From: Fen-1254 sp963769605
GTDB taxonomy: Bacteria > Bacteroidota > Ignavibacteria > UBA10030
Assembly (NCBI GenBank): GCA_963769605.1
Contig: CAVYML010000009.1
Span: 62,001-126,000, forward strand
Direction of reading: 5' to 3'
DNA length: 64,000 nucleotides
This document shows positions 18,521 to 26,688 of this stretch, in pieces. Below the pieces are notes generated by a model. It was not told the DNA's origin. It was given only the letters and a program-made list of their open reading frames with translations, and made no database searches. Each line of letters opens with the position of its first letter. The stretch's first letter is position 1. The translations under genes were made by a program, and so were the position numbers.

Positions 18521-18871
18521 TCATTTGATTAAGATCATTTTTTTTGTCAGGATGTATGAATCAGACGATCCCGAAGAGACGGCATTCGACACAAGTCGGT
18601 AAAAATAAACTCCGCTTGACAGTTTGCTTGCATCAAACTTCACATTATATGTGCCTGCCGATATTTCCTGATTTATAAGCGTTGCCACTTCCCGCCCAAG
18701 CATATCATACACGCGTAGGGACGTATGGCCATACGTCCCTACTGAAAATGTGATGACTGTTGACGGGTTAAACGGATTTGGATAATTTTGCTCAAGAGAA
18801 TAGTGAGTTGGTGCTTGTTTCTGGTTCTCTCTTACCCCGGTAATAATCTCAAATAACGGACAATGGCAGGT
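18521..18871 (-). pseudogene. C-terminal remnant of a type IX secretion substrate (sorting domain)
   Basis: Reading the minus strand from about 18871 to the stop at 18521 gives one open frame: CPLFEIITGVREN..., then HYSLEQNYPNPFNPSTVITF, then LRVYDMLGREVATLINQEI, SAGTYNVKFDASKLSSGVYFYRL and a C-terminal KKMILIK. This is the type-A sorting domain used by the type IX secretion system, in which NYPNPFNPST and YDxLGREVATL are diagnostic. The frame has no start in context and the N-terminal functional domain is absent: further upstream the frame loses all protein character. I read it as the tail of a gene whose body was deleted. It shows that the organism has, or had, type IX secretion. Confidence 0.75.
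18715..18742. repeat. 28-bp perfect palindrome inside the T9SS domain remnant
   Basis: GTAGGGACGTATGG and its exact complement meet at 18728/18729, giving a perfect 28-bp palindrome with no loop. In the sorting-domain frame it encodes VGTYGHTSLR, and the flanking residues match the family without a length change, so the element has taken the place of coding bases and kept the frame. Similar TAGGG(A/G)CGTATGGCCATACG palindromes are known to me as dispersed repeats in several bacterial genomes. No second copy is seen in this window. Confidence 0.85.
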
Positions 18872-19222
18872 GCCGTAACGCCTCCTTTTAATAAGAATCG
18901 GTTGAAAAGATACCTTCAGAGATGGGAATCGTCAAGCGACTATTGGGCACCTATTGGGAACCTGCACATTCTATCAAATTGATTTATCACCAATTAATTG
19001 TTAGTATTTGTCAAGAAAGAAAGATTGCTGCGTTTTGCAGTTTGGTCTTTATTTTGAAACTTGTGAGACATGAGGAATGTTCTATCTTTATCACATTGAT
19101 CCATGAAGTATATATATCCTTTCAGCTATAATTCATACTTTTGATAAAAGATGAGATTTTAGACAGCTTCAGATCGATCATTCTAAAATATTTTTTACCG
19201 GGTTTTAACCCAGGAGGTCGTA
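18872..19222. other. Intergenic stretch before the DUF362 gene
   Basis: About 350 AT-rich bases with no coding frame that reads like a protein on either strand. The only clear element is the AGGAGGT ribosome binding site at 19213-19219, just before the DUF362 start at 19223. A short hairpin-like GGGTTTTAACCC lies immediately before it (19200-19211). Confidence 0.6.
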
Positions 19223-20521
19223 ATGGGAACAAAATATAAATTATTCATGATTTTTTCTTTTTTTGCGTTGTTCCTTTTCGGTCAAAGAGAAAAAGTATTA
19301 TACGCACAGACAAATGCTGCAATGGTTATGGGCGCTAACAAGCCGGTAGGCACCGCAAGAGGAATTTTCCCCGGAAGGGTTGTTTGGGTGCATGATACAC
19401 TGGCCGCCAAATGGGACGGCGTTAACGGATATTGGTGGGACGACAAAAACACGTCCCAGATGGAAGCAACAAAGATGCTTGCTGCTTCACTTAAGTCTCT
19501 AACCGGCGAAACACAGGAAGATAAAGCATGGGACAAGCTGTTCAGGTATTTTAATACAACGAAAAGAAAGAGCGACAGAGGATTTAGCAAAGACGAGAAG
19601 ATTGCGATTAAAATAAACGAGAATAATACGAATGCGCATGCAGACAATAATAATATAAATGCCTCACCTCAACTCGTTTATGCGCTTCTGCATAGTTTGA
19701 TTCTTGCAGCCAATGTTCCGCAGAAAAATATTACCGTCTTCGACGCAAGCCGATTTATTACCAATAATGTCTTTAATAAATGCCACTCCGAATTCCCTGA
19801 AGTTGTTTTCGTGGATAATGTGGGAGGGGACGGCAGGGTAAAATCGGAATATGTGGAAAATGCTATTCCTTACTCCGTTAATAACGGAAAACTCGCACGC
19901 GGGCTCGCGAAGTGCGTTGTTCAAGCCGATTATGTCATTAATATGGCGCTTCTGAAAGGACATGTCGGTCAGGGCGTCACTCTTTGCGGTAAAAATTATT
20001 ACGGAGCTACCGACATTGATAAAGACTTTCATAAAAATGCTCACGATAATTTCAGTCAGGACAAAGACGGCAAACCGAAATACATGACATTCGTCGATTA
20101 TCTCGGCCATAAAGATCTGGGTGAGAAGACAATGCTATTTTTGATAGATGGAATATACGGTTCAAAAGATGTGAATGGAATTCCGACTCCGAAATGGAAA
20201 ATGAGTCCATTTAATAATAACTGGCCCGGAAGCTTGCTTGCCTCACAGGACGGCGTTGCAATCGATGCGGTTGGACTCGACTTTTTAAGCTCCGAATGGC
20301 CCGGCATGATAGATATTTCTTATGCGGACAGTTACCTTATCGAAGCCGCAATGGCTGACAATCCACCGTCAAAAACTTTTTACGACCCGGAAAGGGATAA
20401 TGTTCGATGCATAAGTTTAGGCGTGATGGAGCACTGGAATAATCCGCAGGAAAAGAAATACAGCAGGAATCTCGGAAAGCAAACAGGAATCGAGTTACTC
20501 TATCAGGCTATTGCCCATTGA
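19223..20521 (+). CDS. Exported DUF362-domain protein
   Basis: 432 residues with a signal peptide (about 1-29, ending VLYAQ). The DUF362 pattern is clear: DEKIAIKINEN, ASPQLVYALLHSLILAANVPQKNITVFDASR, ADYVINMALLKGHVGQGVTLCGKNYYG, LFLIDGIYG and LLASQDGVAIDAVGLDFL. DUF362 occurs alone and fused to ferredoxin domains; no iron-sulphur cysteine motif is present here, and its reaction is not known to me. The start is fixed by a strong AGGAGGT site. It converges with the cytochrome operon (76 bases between ends), so it is a separate unit. An exported copy is consistent with a role at the cell envelope, but nothing in the sequence gives a substrate. Confidence 0.9.
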   Translation: MGTKYKLFMIFSFFALFLFGQREKVLYAQTNAAMVMGANKPVGTARGIFPGRVVWVHDTLAAKWDGVNGYWWDDKNTSQMEATKMLAASLKSLTGETQEDKAWDKLFRYFNTTKRKSDRGFSKDEKIAIKINENNTNAHADNNNINASPQLVYALLHSLILAANVPQKNITVFDASRFITNNVFNKCHSEFPEVVFVDNVGGDGRVKSEYVENAIPYSVNNGKLARGLAKCVVQADYVINMALLKGHVGQGVTLCGKNYYGATDIDKDFHKNAHDNFSQDKDGKPKYMTFVDYLGHKDLGEKTMLFLIDGIYGSKDVNGIPTPKWKMSPFNNNWPGSLLASQDGVAIDAVGLDFLSSEWPGMIDISYADSYLIEAAMADNPPSKTFYDPERDNVRCISLGVMEHWNNPQEKKYSRNLGKQTGIELLYQAIAH

Positions 20522-20597
20522 TTTTTTGAACGATGCAGTAAAAAAACCGGGTAGAATAAACGAAATCGTAAAAGGTGCAAGAGCCGTATTTCACAGA

Positions 20598-21686
20598 TTA
20601 CGCGCGCTTCCTGGGTATTCCCTTTGTGTGACAATCTACGCAGCGCATGGAATGAATGTTGTGCGGGCTGTTCTTGTCGGCAAACGTCGTGTTCATTTTC
20701 ATCACATCCAGACCGCAGTTAGAAATAGCGGGATGGCAATTTGCGCAGCTCTGTCTCGGATCATTGCTGTGACCTTCATGGCATGACTGACAACTCAGTC
20801 CCTCATGAATTCCGCGCGGAGTTCTATCGTCGCTTGTACCGGCCTGGTGAAATGCGTTGGGAGCATGACACTGGACGCAAATCCTTTGTAACGGCTCGTC
20901 GGAAACGTCTACCTGCCGCTCCTCTTCCCACAGCTTCAACGCAGGTAAATTGTCGGTTTCGATATGTGCTTTTTCGTAGCGGTTATAGAAGAGCGCTGCA
21001 GAAGATCGCGCCGGAGCGCTGTAATATATCTTTTTGGGATCGGAATAATCGGCTCTTGTCGTAACAGCTCCCTGCCTATGAATTTCATGACAGGCAAGAC
21101 ATGGAATAACCGGCATCGTCGCCTGCTCCGGGTTCAATATTTTCCATGGACCTTTTGTGTTTACCGGTGAAACCAGATCCGTGATCGTACCTTCAAAGAA
21201 CATTCCATGGCATCGGAGACAATCAGCATTCGGCTGCACCGCCCTGTTGTGCTTTTCGTTTAAATAGATCGCCGAATAAGGCGCCGAGTGCCCGCCCGAC
21301 AACCACTTAGCATACTCCATCTCATGGCATTTTTTGCAATTATCGAGAAGCGAATTAATCTGGACTTCATCCAGCCTGACAGTCCGTTCTCCGCCTCCCG
21401 CAAAATGATGTACTACCATCATTCCTTTTTCCACCAAACTGTGAAGACCGCCGCTGAACGCGGTTTCATGACATTCCTTGCAAGGCATAGACCGGTGACC
21501 GCTTGCAGCCCACATCGATGCAGGACTCTCGATTTCGTGGCACGATGTGCAGGTTGTCTGAGGCGAAGCTGCTTCCCAATAGACAATAAATCCTCCGAAC
21601 ACTACAAGAAGACCTGCGGCTGCTATCAATACGATCTTGATCGATTTTCGAATGTTTTTTATTTGCATCATCTGATAGATTCTCAA
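20598..21686 (-). CDS. Membrane-anchored nine-haem cytochrome c (NapC/NrfH-like N-terminus)
   Basis: 362 residues with one N-terminal membrane anchor (about 16-36, IVLIAAAGLLVVFGGFIVYW) and nine CxxCH haem sites: CTSCH, CKECH, CKKCH, CLRCH, CLACH, CVQCH, CQSCH, CANCH and CVDCH. The rest is exported. The gene is the last of a three-gene minus-strand operon, 12 bases after the GMC flavoprotein. In gluconate-dehydrogenase-type complexes the third subunit is a two- to three-haem cytochrome; here a nonahaem protein takes that place, so it could carry electrons from the flavoprotein to the quinone pool or outward to an external acceptor. Alternative starts at residues 6 and 7 are equally good. Confidence 0.9.
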   Translation of the reverse strand: MRIYQMMQIKNIRKSIKIVLIAAAGLLVVFGGFIVYWEAASPQTTCTSCHEIESPASMWAASGHRSMPCKECHETAFSGGLHSLVEKGMMVVHHFAGGGERTVRLDEVQINSLLDNCKKCHEMEYAKWLSGGHSAPYSAIYLNEKHNRAVQPNADCLRCHGMFFEGTITDLVSPVNTKGPWKILNPEQATMPVIPCLACHEIHRQGAVTTRADYSDPKKIYYSAPARSSAALFYNRYEKAHIETDNLPALKLWEEERQVDVSDEPLQRICVQCHAPNAFHQAGTSDDRTPRGIHEGLSCQSCHEGHSNDPRQSCANCHPAISNCGLDVMKMNTTFADKNSPHNIHSMRCVDCHTKGIPRKRA

Positions 21687-21698
21687 TTTTCCAGTGTT

Positions 21699-23354
21699 CT
21701 ATGCAAACCTGTTTCCTTTTTGCCACTCTGCTGCAATATGCTCCGCTACCCAATATCCAAGAGCCATGATGGTAAGCGCCGGATTGAAACCGCCGTTCGT
21801 CACATGCAGGCTGGCATCCGCTATAAATAGATTCGGCGTATCATGCACCCGTCCGAATTCATCTGCAACCGATGTCCGGGGATCGTCGCCCATACGACAT
21901 GTCCCAGCCTGGTGCTGTCCTCCGCTCAAACCTCTCCCGCCGACGCCTTGCCATGTCGAAGATGCTCCAGCTTCTTTCAGGATCATCTCGGCCTTGCTCG
22001 AAAGGAATTCACATCCCTCGACGTCTTTCGGATGTCTGTGTCCCGACAAGCGGACTACAGGTATTCCCCAGTGATCTTTTACCGATGGATCCACCTGAAC
22101 ACGCGAATCGAAGAACGGCATTTCCTGTATCGGGCCGACTACCCGTGCATTTCTTTTAAAATACCTCCGCTGGAATTCCTTATGTGCCTTGCCCCACTTC
22201 GGAGACCCCGGTGGCCTGATGCCGGTAAAAAAGTAAGGAAGCCTTGTAAATTCGTTGGCAAGAATTCCGCCTCCGACAATGCCGGGATTATGATGACTGA
22301 AATCGCTGATTGCAATCGTCGCCCCTGGACCGACATCATCGAAGATATCATATTCGAACAGACCGAAGGCGCCGGTGTATGCATGTCCCTGCAAGTTTCG
22401 CCCGACCCAATCATAACGGTTTCCTACGCCGTTCGGAAAATGTTTGGATTTTGAATTCAGCAGCAACCTTGGTGTTTCGGTTGCAGACGCGGAAATGACA
22501 ATGATATCTGCGGTCTGGACTTGTTTGCGGTCATCTTTATCGAAATAGGAGATTCCGGTAATCCTGCCGCTTTCGTCGATGATCAACTCGCTTACAATAC
22601 AGTTTGTCCGAAGTTCACAATTGCCTGTCGATAAAGCGGCGGGTATGACGGTATTGTGCGTCCCTGATTTGGCATTAATAGGACAGGCAAAACCGCAGCA
22701 CGACCTTCTTCTTACACACGCTGCCCTGCCGTTCCGCGGAACGGAGTTACGCAGCATAGGAATCGGAAACGGATGGAGCCCGAGCCGTTTCATTGAAGAC
22801 TCCAGGATTTTTGCTTCTTTGTTGTAGGAAAAAGGCGGCATCGGATATGGTTTTTTCCTGGGAGCTGCAAATGGATTTTTTTCAGCGTCGCCGGCAACGC
22901 CGATTTCCCATTCTGCTTTTTCATAGCAATGTTCAAGGTCTTCGTAACTGATCGGCCAATCTTCCAATGTCGATCCCTCGACGTGTCCGTAGGTGGTCTT
23001 CATGCGGAAATCCTCGCGCATGAACCGCCACGCCATGGCTCCATAGCTTACCGTACCGGATCCGACACAAGCCGCAACGTTATTGTAGTCATTTTCACTT
23101 GCATAGACGATTCTGGCAGAACCGTCATCATTCACAACAACTCTCCGGTACCTTTCATCGTCCGGTCCGAATGCATTTCCGAGCGCAGTCGTGCGCTGAG
23201 AGAGCAGCTCATCGTTATTATGTGCATCATAAGACACCCAATCTCCGCGTTCCATGAGAACCACCGACAATCCGGCTTCACTCAATTCTTTTGCAGCGAC
23301 TCCGCCTCCTGCACCTGCACCGATAATCACGGCGTTCACATGTTTGTTGCTCAT
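21699..23354 (-). CDS. GMC oxidoreductase, gluconate-2-dehydrogenase-like flavoprotein subunit
   Basis: 551 residues. The FAD-binding Rossmann motif GAGAGGGVAA begins at residue 12. The C-terminal GMC blocks are present: HQAGTCRMG and NLFIADASLHVTNGGFNPALTIMALGYWVAEHI, with the His/Asn active-site pair expected there. A cysteine-rich patch, CVRRRSCCGFACP near residue 215, resembles the [3Fe-4S] ligand region of membrane-bound gluconate, sorbitol and FAD-glucose dehydrogenases. The protein should oxidise an alcohol or sugar and pass electrons to the neighbouring cytochrome. It has no Tat signal of its own and would be carried by subunit 3. Gaps to its neighbours are 3 and 12 bases, so the three genes are one operon. 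The substrate is unknown. Confidence 0.9.
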   Translation of the reverse strand: MSNKHVNAVIIGAGAGGGVAAKELSEAGLSVVLMERGDWVSYDAHNNDELLSQRTTALGNAFGPDDERYRRVVVNDDGSARIVYASENDYNNVAACVGSGTVSYGAMAWRFMREDFRMKTTYGHVEGSTLEDWPISYEDLEHCYEKAEWEIGVAGDAEKNPFAAPRKKPYPMPPFSYNKEAKILESSMKRLGLHPFPIPMLRNSVPRNGRAACVRRRSCCGFACPINAKSGTHNTVIPAALSTGNCELRTNCIVSELIIDESGRITGISYFDKDDRKQVQTADIIVISASATETPRLLLNSKSKHFPNGVGNRYDWVGRNLQGHAYTGAFGLFEYDIFDDVGPGATIAISDFSHHNPGIVGGGILANEFTRLPYFFTGIRPPGSPKWGKAHKEFQRRYFKRNARVVGPIQEMPFFDSRVQVDPSVKDHWGIPVVRLSGHRHPKDVEGCEFLSSKAEMILKEAGASSTWQGVGGRGLSGGQHQAGTCRMGDDPRTSVADEFGRVHDTPNLFIADASLHVTNGGFNPALTIMALGYWVAEHIAAEWQKGNRFA

Positions 23355-23357
23355 AGG

Positions 23358-23939
23358 TTAGATCCCGTCGCGGTTTTCACCGATAATCTGAGGTTCATCA
23401 AGACCGATCATTTTATAGCTTATGTAATTCTTATTGCCGCCATGCCGCGGACTTCCATAATAACCCTGCAGGCAATGAGAGCGCAGCAGTTCAAAGAAAT
23501 ATTCTGCGAATCCGGTTTTCCAGACTTCGCCGTCGAGCCTGTCGCTTTCCATATCCTGCAGTACGATCATTTGCGTTTCCTGCGAAAGGTCTTTAAAACT
23601 TCGGTGGAATTTGTTCGCGCAGCTCATTTCGAGACCGGCAAATCCTTTTCGGTAGTCCTGCTGGAAACGGCGATACGGCCCCGTAAGTTGTATGTCTATA
23701 AAATTTGCAACTCCCGCATCCCGGCCTCCCGGCCAATTATCCGCCGGGATAATCTGATCCGCGATTGTCTCTGCTAATTTGATTTCATCCCCGGTGAAAA
23801 AAAAGATGGTTCCTGGTTGGCGCGTCGTTGTGCATCCTTCAAGAAGGCTAATACCTCCCGTAGTTAGCGACAGAGCGCCCGCACCCAGTGTTACGATTTT
23901 TATAAAGTCCTTGCGAGAGAGTTTAATACCATCACTCAT
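23358..23939 (-). CDS. Gluconate 2-dehydrogenase subunit 3-family protein
   Basis: 193 residues. The N-terminus SRKDFIKIVTLGAGALSLTTGGISLLEGC resembles a Tat signal but has a single Arg before the KDF, so the twin-arginine pair is incomplete; the final Cys also fits a lipobox. The body carries DEIKLAETIADQIIPADNWPGGRDAGVANFIDIQL, the standard opening of the gluconate 2-dehydrogenase subunit 3 (gamma) family. This subunit chaperones and exports the flavoprotein and stabilises the complex. It is first in the operon, 3 bases before the GMC gene. The 5' end lies next to a 550-base region that precedes the IS630 element. Confidence 0.92.
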   Translation of the reverse strand: MSDGIKLSRKDFIKIVTLGAGALSLTTGGISLLEGCTTTRQPGTIFFFTGDEIKLAETIADQIIPADNWPGGRDAGVANFIDIQLTGPYRRFQQDYRKGFAGLEMSCANKFHRSFKDLSQETQMIVLQDMESDRLDGEVWKTGFAEYFFELLRSHCLQGYYGSPRHGGNKNYISYKMIGLDEPQIIGENRDGI

Positions 23940-24426
23940 ATACCGGTTACCTGACTATTGTTTGATGGACGCACATCATTTCGCGTTTCTTTCTTCATTA
24001 CAGCGGTTATACAGCCGCCGGAAGAGAAACCAGAGAACTTGAGACCGGGATGATATTTTGCTTCGTCAAGAATTTATGAATGGGCTTCTCAATCACAAAA
24101 TCGCTTCATCACTAAAGGTTCTCGACTCATCCAAAGCAAAACTTAATACATCATACATTCAATGTCAAGAGTTTGAACCGCGAACATTCCATAGACGAAT
24201 ACTTCGAGTATATGAATCAGAACCATATGAGTCATGGAACATCATGAAAACAAATATTTGAATTTACTATTATCTGAGATCCAAGACGCACACACTCTCA
24301 TACGTCGTTCTTCGGTCTGCTCAGACCGAACATGCCGTCCTGAGTTTATCGAAGGATAAAAAAAATGACATATCAATTTCGATTATGACTTTTTCTCAAT
24401 TTTGTTGAACTAAAAAGAGAGGAACT
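23940..24426. other. Intergenic region between the dehydrogenase operon and the IS630 element
   Basis: About 490 bases without a credible gene. It should hold the promoter of the minus-strand dehydrogenase operon, but no clear -35/-10 pair stands out. A hairpin and a dispersed-repeat-like sequence occur at 24311-24357 (listed separately). Confidence 0.6.
24311..24357. repeat. Hairpin plus TCCTGAG..TCGAAGG-type dispersed repeat
   Basis: TTCGGTCTG at 24311-24319 pairs perfectly with 24322-24330 over a two-base loop. Just after it, GTCCTGAGTTTATCGAAGG (24338-24356) matches a short imperfect palindrome I know from intergenic regions of many bacteria (CTTCGACAAGCTCAGGAC form). The pair is probably a REP-like or BIME-like element; no T-run follows. 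Confidence 0.5.
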
Positions 24427-25582
24427 ATATATGCTTGCATAAATAAGGCGACATAGTTATATTGGTATTATCCAATCAGAGGAGATACCATGAAAGCAAT
24501 AAAGATACATGGAACAAAGAAAAAGATACGGAAATTGGTTGAACTCAGCAAACAAGCCATGCGAGAAGGAGCCTATCGTGTCGCCAACCGCCTGCGCGCC
24601 GTGGCATTCAACATGGAAGGCAAGTCTGCTCCGGTAATTGCTGAGATTCTTAATGTTCATCGATCAAAGGTCTCCATTTGGCTACAAAACTGGCAACAAG
24701 AGGGAAAAGATGGAATACTTGAAGGCCATCGATCCGGTCGTCCCTCTTGCATCTCCCAGAGCCAGAAACGGAAACTGTCGGAGATTCTCGACAGTGGTCC
24801 CGTGGCTTATGGATTCTCTTCCGGTGTCTGGACAAGCCCCATGGTTGCCAGAGTCATCGAAGAAGAATTTTCTATTGCTTATCATCCCGCCCATGTGTCG
24901 CGGCTTCTTCATGATCTTGGATTTTCCGTGCAACGGCCAAAGAAAATTCTTGCGCAGGCAGATCAGGCAGCGCAATCGCGTTGGATCCGCTATAAATACC
25001 CGAATATTAAAAAAAAGCCCGTTTCGAAGGAGCAGCGATCCTCTTCGAGGACGAAGCAAGTTTCCGGCAAGACCCCACGCTTTACAGAACATGGTCACGA
25101 GTAGGCTCCCAACCGGAAATACCGTCAACTGGGCAACGCAATACGCTCAAGATTTACGGAACAATAGAGCTCTATTGTGCTCGATTTCTTTATCAATTTC
25201 AGACAGTCTTCAATGCTCTTACATATCTGATATATCTCGAACGTATTATAAGGGCTTATTACCCAAGAAAAATCTATTTGATTCAAGACAATGCAGCATA
25301 CCACAAAGATCGGGAAGTATGGAATTGGTTCTCAGAACACCGGGCGTATATCGAAGTGTTCAATCTTCCTCCGTATTCTCCGGAGTTCAATGCAATCGAG
25401 AGAGTCTGGCATCATACACGACTACACGGCACACACAATCGATACTTCTCAACCCAAAACGAGCTTTATTCAACTTTAACTTCGACCTTCCGAAGTATCC
25501 AAATGAATCCATCGCAAATTCTGGGTTATTTAACTCCATATCAATAATTGATTATGTCGCTTTATTTATACAATGGTATATA
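24427..25582 (+). mobile_element. IS630-family insertion sequence, about 1.15 kb
   Basis: The ends are inverted repeats: TGCATAAATAAGGCGACATA (from 24437) on the left and, on the right, the complement of TATGTCGCTTTATTTATACAA (25553-25573). They differ at a few positions, as usual for IS630 ends. Both outer ends run into TATA-type sequence, consistent with the TA target duplication of this family. The exact outer base is uncertain by a few positions. Inside is one transposase split by a frame change. It has inserted between the 5' region of the dehydrogenase operon and the 3' end of the LacI-like gene without interrupting either. Confidence 0.8.
24490..25547 (+). CDS. IS630-family transposase, two frames joined by -1 frameshift at A8
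   Basis: The first frame (24490-25104) encodes an N-terminal helix-turn-helix region: ANRLRAVAFNMEGKSAPVIAEILNVHRSKVSIWLQNW and a second winged-helix-like block up to HVSRLLHDLGFSVQRPKKIL. At a run of eight A (25009-25016) a -1 step moves into the second frame, which reads ARFEGAAILFEDEASFRQDP, then RKIYLIQDNAAYHKDREV and LPPYSPEFNAIERVW: the D, D, E of the catalytic DDE site in correct order. Joined, the protein is about 352 residues, the normal IS630 length. The first frame alone ends at 25104 without any catalytic residue. IS630 members are known to use frameshifting for expression, so the element may well be active. Confidence 0.85.
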
Positions 25583-25687
25583 GTTGCTATTATCTCGACA
25601 ATTATACTACGTGATCGGCTGCGGCGCCGCTTGTCGATAAATTGCATGAAGATTTATGTGCAAAAAAAGTTCTTACAAATAATGGTA

Positions 25688-26515
25688 TTAGGCAGATTGA
25701 CGAATGACAAGCTCTGGATTAAATACTAGATTCCGGGGATTTTGGAGAATTTCGTCTCGATCTATCACTATCATCTTGTATGCCGCTTCAGCTATTTTTT
25801 CCAAAGGCTGTTTAATTGTCGTAAGCGTGGGAGTCGAAAGCCTCGCTACGAGCAAGTCATCAAAACCTACAATTGCGACATCTTCCGGGATGCGTTTTCT
25901 TTGTTCTTTGGCTACAGTCAGCAAACCAAGTGCACAGTTATCCCCTGCCGCGCAAAAAATAGCATCTACACCCATGTCTATTAATCTGGGCATGACCTCA
26001 AGACCGTCCTCGCGTGTATAGTTGGTCACCTCTATAGCACACCCCAGTGGTATGGAGAGACTCTTCGCGCTGAGCGCTTGTTGGAATCCCTTGAGTCTCT
26101 GTTCTGCGTTGTAACCGCCTTCCACCTTAGTTCTGCCGGATACAATGGCGATTTTTTTTCTCCCCTTCTTGATCAAATACTCTCCCCCTATCAGCCCTCC
26201 CTTAATGTTGTCCGTGCTGATCATCGATACTCCTTCCGCCTTTTCATCGATCAGCACAATTGGTATATTCGCGGCTGTGTAGGCGGCGACTGTCTCGGCA
26301 TCCAGACTAATGTCTATAACAATCAAAGCATTAGGTTTAACCTGCTCAAGCGCTTGCATTAAGCGTTCCTTCTGCATGACGGGATTGTCTTTTAAAGATC
26401 GCAGTGCGATTTCTTCCGATTTGAAGAGCTTTTTCAGCTGGTTATGCAGCGCGATGTAGATTGCAGACTGGAAAGTCGGAGCCGCCATGACGATTTTTTT
26501 ATCTTTATCAGTCAC
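25688..26515 (-). CDS. LacI-type ligand-binding domain protein without DNA-binding domain
   Basis: The longest frame starts at 26551, but the GTG at 26515 follows AAAGGAAAGGAAA and is the better start, giving 275 residues. The sequence is the sugar-binding core of a LacI/GalR regulator: IVLIDEKAEGVSMISTDNIKGGLIGGEYLIKKG, KIAIVSGRTKVEGGYNAEQRLKGFQQAL, DAIFCAAGDNCALGLLTVAKE, IPEDVAIVGFDDLLVARLSTPTLTTIKQP. The usual 60-residue helix-turn-helix is absent, and no HTH is found in other frames of the 170 bases upstream. It has no signal peptide, so it would be a cytosolic sugar-binding protein. It lies downstream of two periplasmic sugar-binding proteins and a chemoreceptor in the same orientation. 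It could be a truncated regulator or a sensor that acts through a protein partner. Confidence 0.75.
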   Translation of the reverse strand: MTDKDKKIVMAAPTFQSAIYIALHNQLKKLFKSEEIALRSLKDNPVMQKERLMQALEQVKPNALIVIDISLDAETVAAYTAANIPIVLIDEKAEGVSMISTDNIKGGLIGGEYLIKKGRKKIAIVSGRTKVEGGYNAEQRLKGFQQALSAKSLSIPLGCAIEVTNYTREDGLEVMPRLIDMGVDAIFCAAGDNCALGLLTVAKEQRKRIPEDVAIVGFDDLLVARLSTPTLTTIKQPLEKIAEAAYKMIVIDRDEILQNPRNLVFNPELVIRQSA

Positions 26516-26688
26516 TTGAGTATTTCCTTTCCTTTGATAGTCTTGGAACAACGACCCAATATACCGTCTCTGTTTTATTGGTCCAATAATAAAAGTATGG
26601 GATATTGCATCACGTCCATAGTCCCTTAAAAGTCCGTATGCTGTGAAGGCTGCTCATATTTATTTTTCTGCATCGAAAGTCGTTATAT

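Noticed and set aside
21843..23777. Several long plus-strand frames (up to 282 codons)
   Set aside because: They are antisense to the GMC and subunit-3 genes, which are firmly identified; composition is rich in Arg, Ser and His as in shadows of GC-rich genes.
24638..25729. 363-codon plus frame across the IS element
   Set aside because: Out of frame with both IS630 transposase parts and lacks any family features.
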